The notes under the pieces are model-generated. The model searched no databases. It worked only from the letters and a program-made list of their open reading frames with translations, and had not been told where the DNA came from. From Setoptus koraiensis (lineage: Eukaryota > Arthropoda): a stretch of DNA of 64,000 nucleotides. The translations under genes and the position numbers were made by a program. The stretch spans positions 7,316,001 through 7,380,000 of the forward strand of contig CM106586.1 of NCBI GenBank assembly GCA_048013815.1, given 5' to 3'. This document shows, piece by piece, positions 63,101-64,000 of the stretch (position 1 is its first letter; every line of letters begins with the position of its first letter).

Positions 63101-64000
63101 TGATGAAATCATCATTGAAGAAGACGTGTGACGCAAAAGAAGAGAAAGAGAGCGAAAACATATGTCATGGGGAAGATTGTGCAAGCCTTGTCACTTTCTT
63201 TATAAGAATGATCTAACTGACAACTAATTGTTTATTCTTCCCTTCTCTTGCACTCTGTTGTGTTTGTTCGTTGCTTCATGTTCGAAAATATTTGTTGCTG
63301 TTGTTTGTAACATTGAAAAACGAACCGATGAATAATCAATATTTGGCATTTAGATCAGACGAGGATCAGCTGGATGGACCAGGCGAAAAAGAGGAACATC
63401 AATATTCGCGAGAAAGGAGCAGATCTCTCTCCCTCTCTCTATTGGAGGGTAGACAAATAGCAGCGTTGTAACAAAAAATAACAACTACTACTCTAACTCA
63501 GCAAATTGCCACTAGGAAGGAAGAGGGCTTTAGCTGCAGCGCTGATACTCTGTTTATTGTCCGTATTGTGTGTTGGTTTTGTTTGTACGAAATTATGTAA
63601 ACGACGACGCAACAACAACAACAACAACAACGGCACAACAATAATAATAGCAGTGATAATCCCCACACACTCTAGTGAGAGAACATGAAGAAGCAACAAT
63701 AGAGTTGCGTAACAGTAGCCGACAAGAAACTATCCTATAATGGGAGAGAGGACACGGTACAGCAACAATGATGTCATAATTTTCTTCTAAGCTGCAACCA
63801 CCATCAGCTGATGAGTTATATAGAAGCGAGCACTCTGATTGATTATGTAGTTACGCTAGTTCTGGCAACAATTAATAATAGGCTATATTGTAAGTGTGAC
63901 ATGAGGCAAAAAGGACCAACAACTACCGAGCAAATGGGCTTACGTTCTTCCGACACTTTCAAACATTTCAAATCAATGGCTGCGTTTCTCTGATCTAACA
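57183..64000. other. non-coding flank downstream of FoxG/slp
   Basis: 6.8 kb without a supported gene. It has intermediate GC and contains a perfect hairpin (59010-59048), a bulged inverted repeat (63077-63123, GTCTTCTT...AAGAAGAC around AATGATGAT/ATCATCATT), GA tracts (59640-59653, 61531-61550) and an AAC tract (63615-63632). Short open frames (for example 61147-61347, 62379-62624, 63271-63471) match no family. Such a gene-free flank next to a patterning gene is a natural place for enhancers, but no specific enhancer can be read by eye. Confidence 0.5.
59010..59048. repeat. perfect hairpin, 12-bp arms, 15-nt loop
   Basis: TTTGTCGTGACA (59010-59021) and TGTCACGACAAA (59037-59048) are exact complements, about 1.8 kb downstream of the FoxG/slp stop. 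Confidence 0.85.

Overview
The window looks like nuclear DNA of an arthropod. The evidence is a Rebers-Riddiford (R&R) chitin-binding cuticle gene, a forkhead gene of the FoxG/sloppy-paired type, orthologues of FAM13, CCDC47, SETD2 and eIF4A, GT-AG introns, and abundant poly-Q, poly-N and CA/TG microsatellites. The near absence of introns in three long genes, together with a six-cysteine odorant-binding-like protein, fits a compact chelicerate (mite-like) genome. That placement is inference. I see no operon, plasmid, phage or CRISPR feature, no tRNA or rRNA gene, and no recognisable transposase or reverse transcriptase.

Layout. 1-8423 (minus): a secreted R&R cuticle protein with a long mucin-like, Q-rich and SSG-repeat tail, split into a proposed one-codon exon 1, a 157-nt exon 2 and a large exon 3 that runs off the left edge. 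8.4-19 kb: GC- and CpG-rich non-coding DNA packed with short tandem arrays and hairpins. 19083-24443 (minus): single-exon FAM13-type RhoGAP. 24.4-36.6 kb: a second long non-coding block with TG/CA microsatellites, a cluster of perfect hairpins and one orphan TATA/Inr promoter. 36622-38397 (plus): CCDC47. 41646-42764 (plus): secreted poly-Q protein with a six-cysteine OBP-like domain. 42892-46209 (minus): single-exon SETD2, convergent with the previous gene; a degraded copy of the six-cysteine gene's 3' end lies just upstream of its start codon. 48035-49814 (plus): eIF4A, four exons. 50209-50919 (minus): unrecognised protein. 51211-54033 (minus): large repeat-rich secreted protein whose first exon is not obvious. 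About 54140-54790 (minus): inverted partial copy of eIF4A. 55818-57182 (plus): FoxG/slp-like forkhead factor. 57.2-64 kb: non-coding flank.

The genes do not form a pathway. They are housekeeping (eIF4A, CCDC47, SETD2), signalling (FAM13), developmental (FoxG/slp) and extracellular (cuticle, OBP-like and repeat proteins) genes. The most interesting signals are: (i) the inverted eIF4A copy, whose two exons stay open and end in a consensus donor exactly in phase with the acceptor of the repeat-rich secreted gene, so that a chimeric transcript is possible; (ii) the gene fragment abutting the SETD2 start codon; (iii) a non-coding landscape with many perfect inverted repeats and tandem arrays whose unit is repeatedly 13-14 bp; (iv) an inverted base composition, with AT-rich genes in GC-rich intergenic DNA; (v) an eh1-like motif at the extreme C terminus of the FoxG/slp protein. 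All coordinates and comparisons were made by eye; no search was run.
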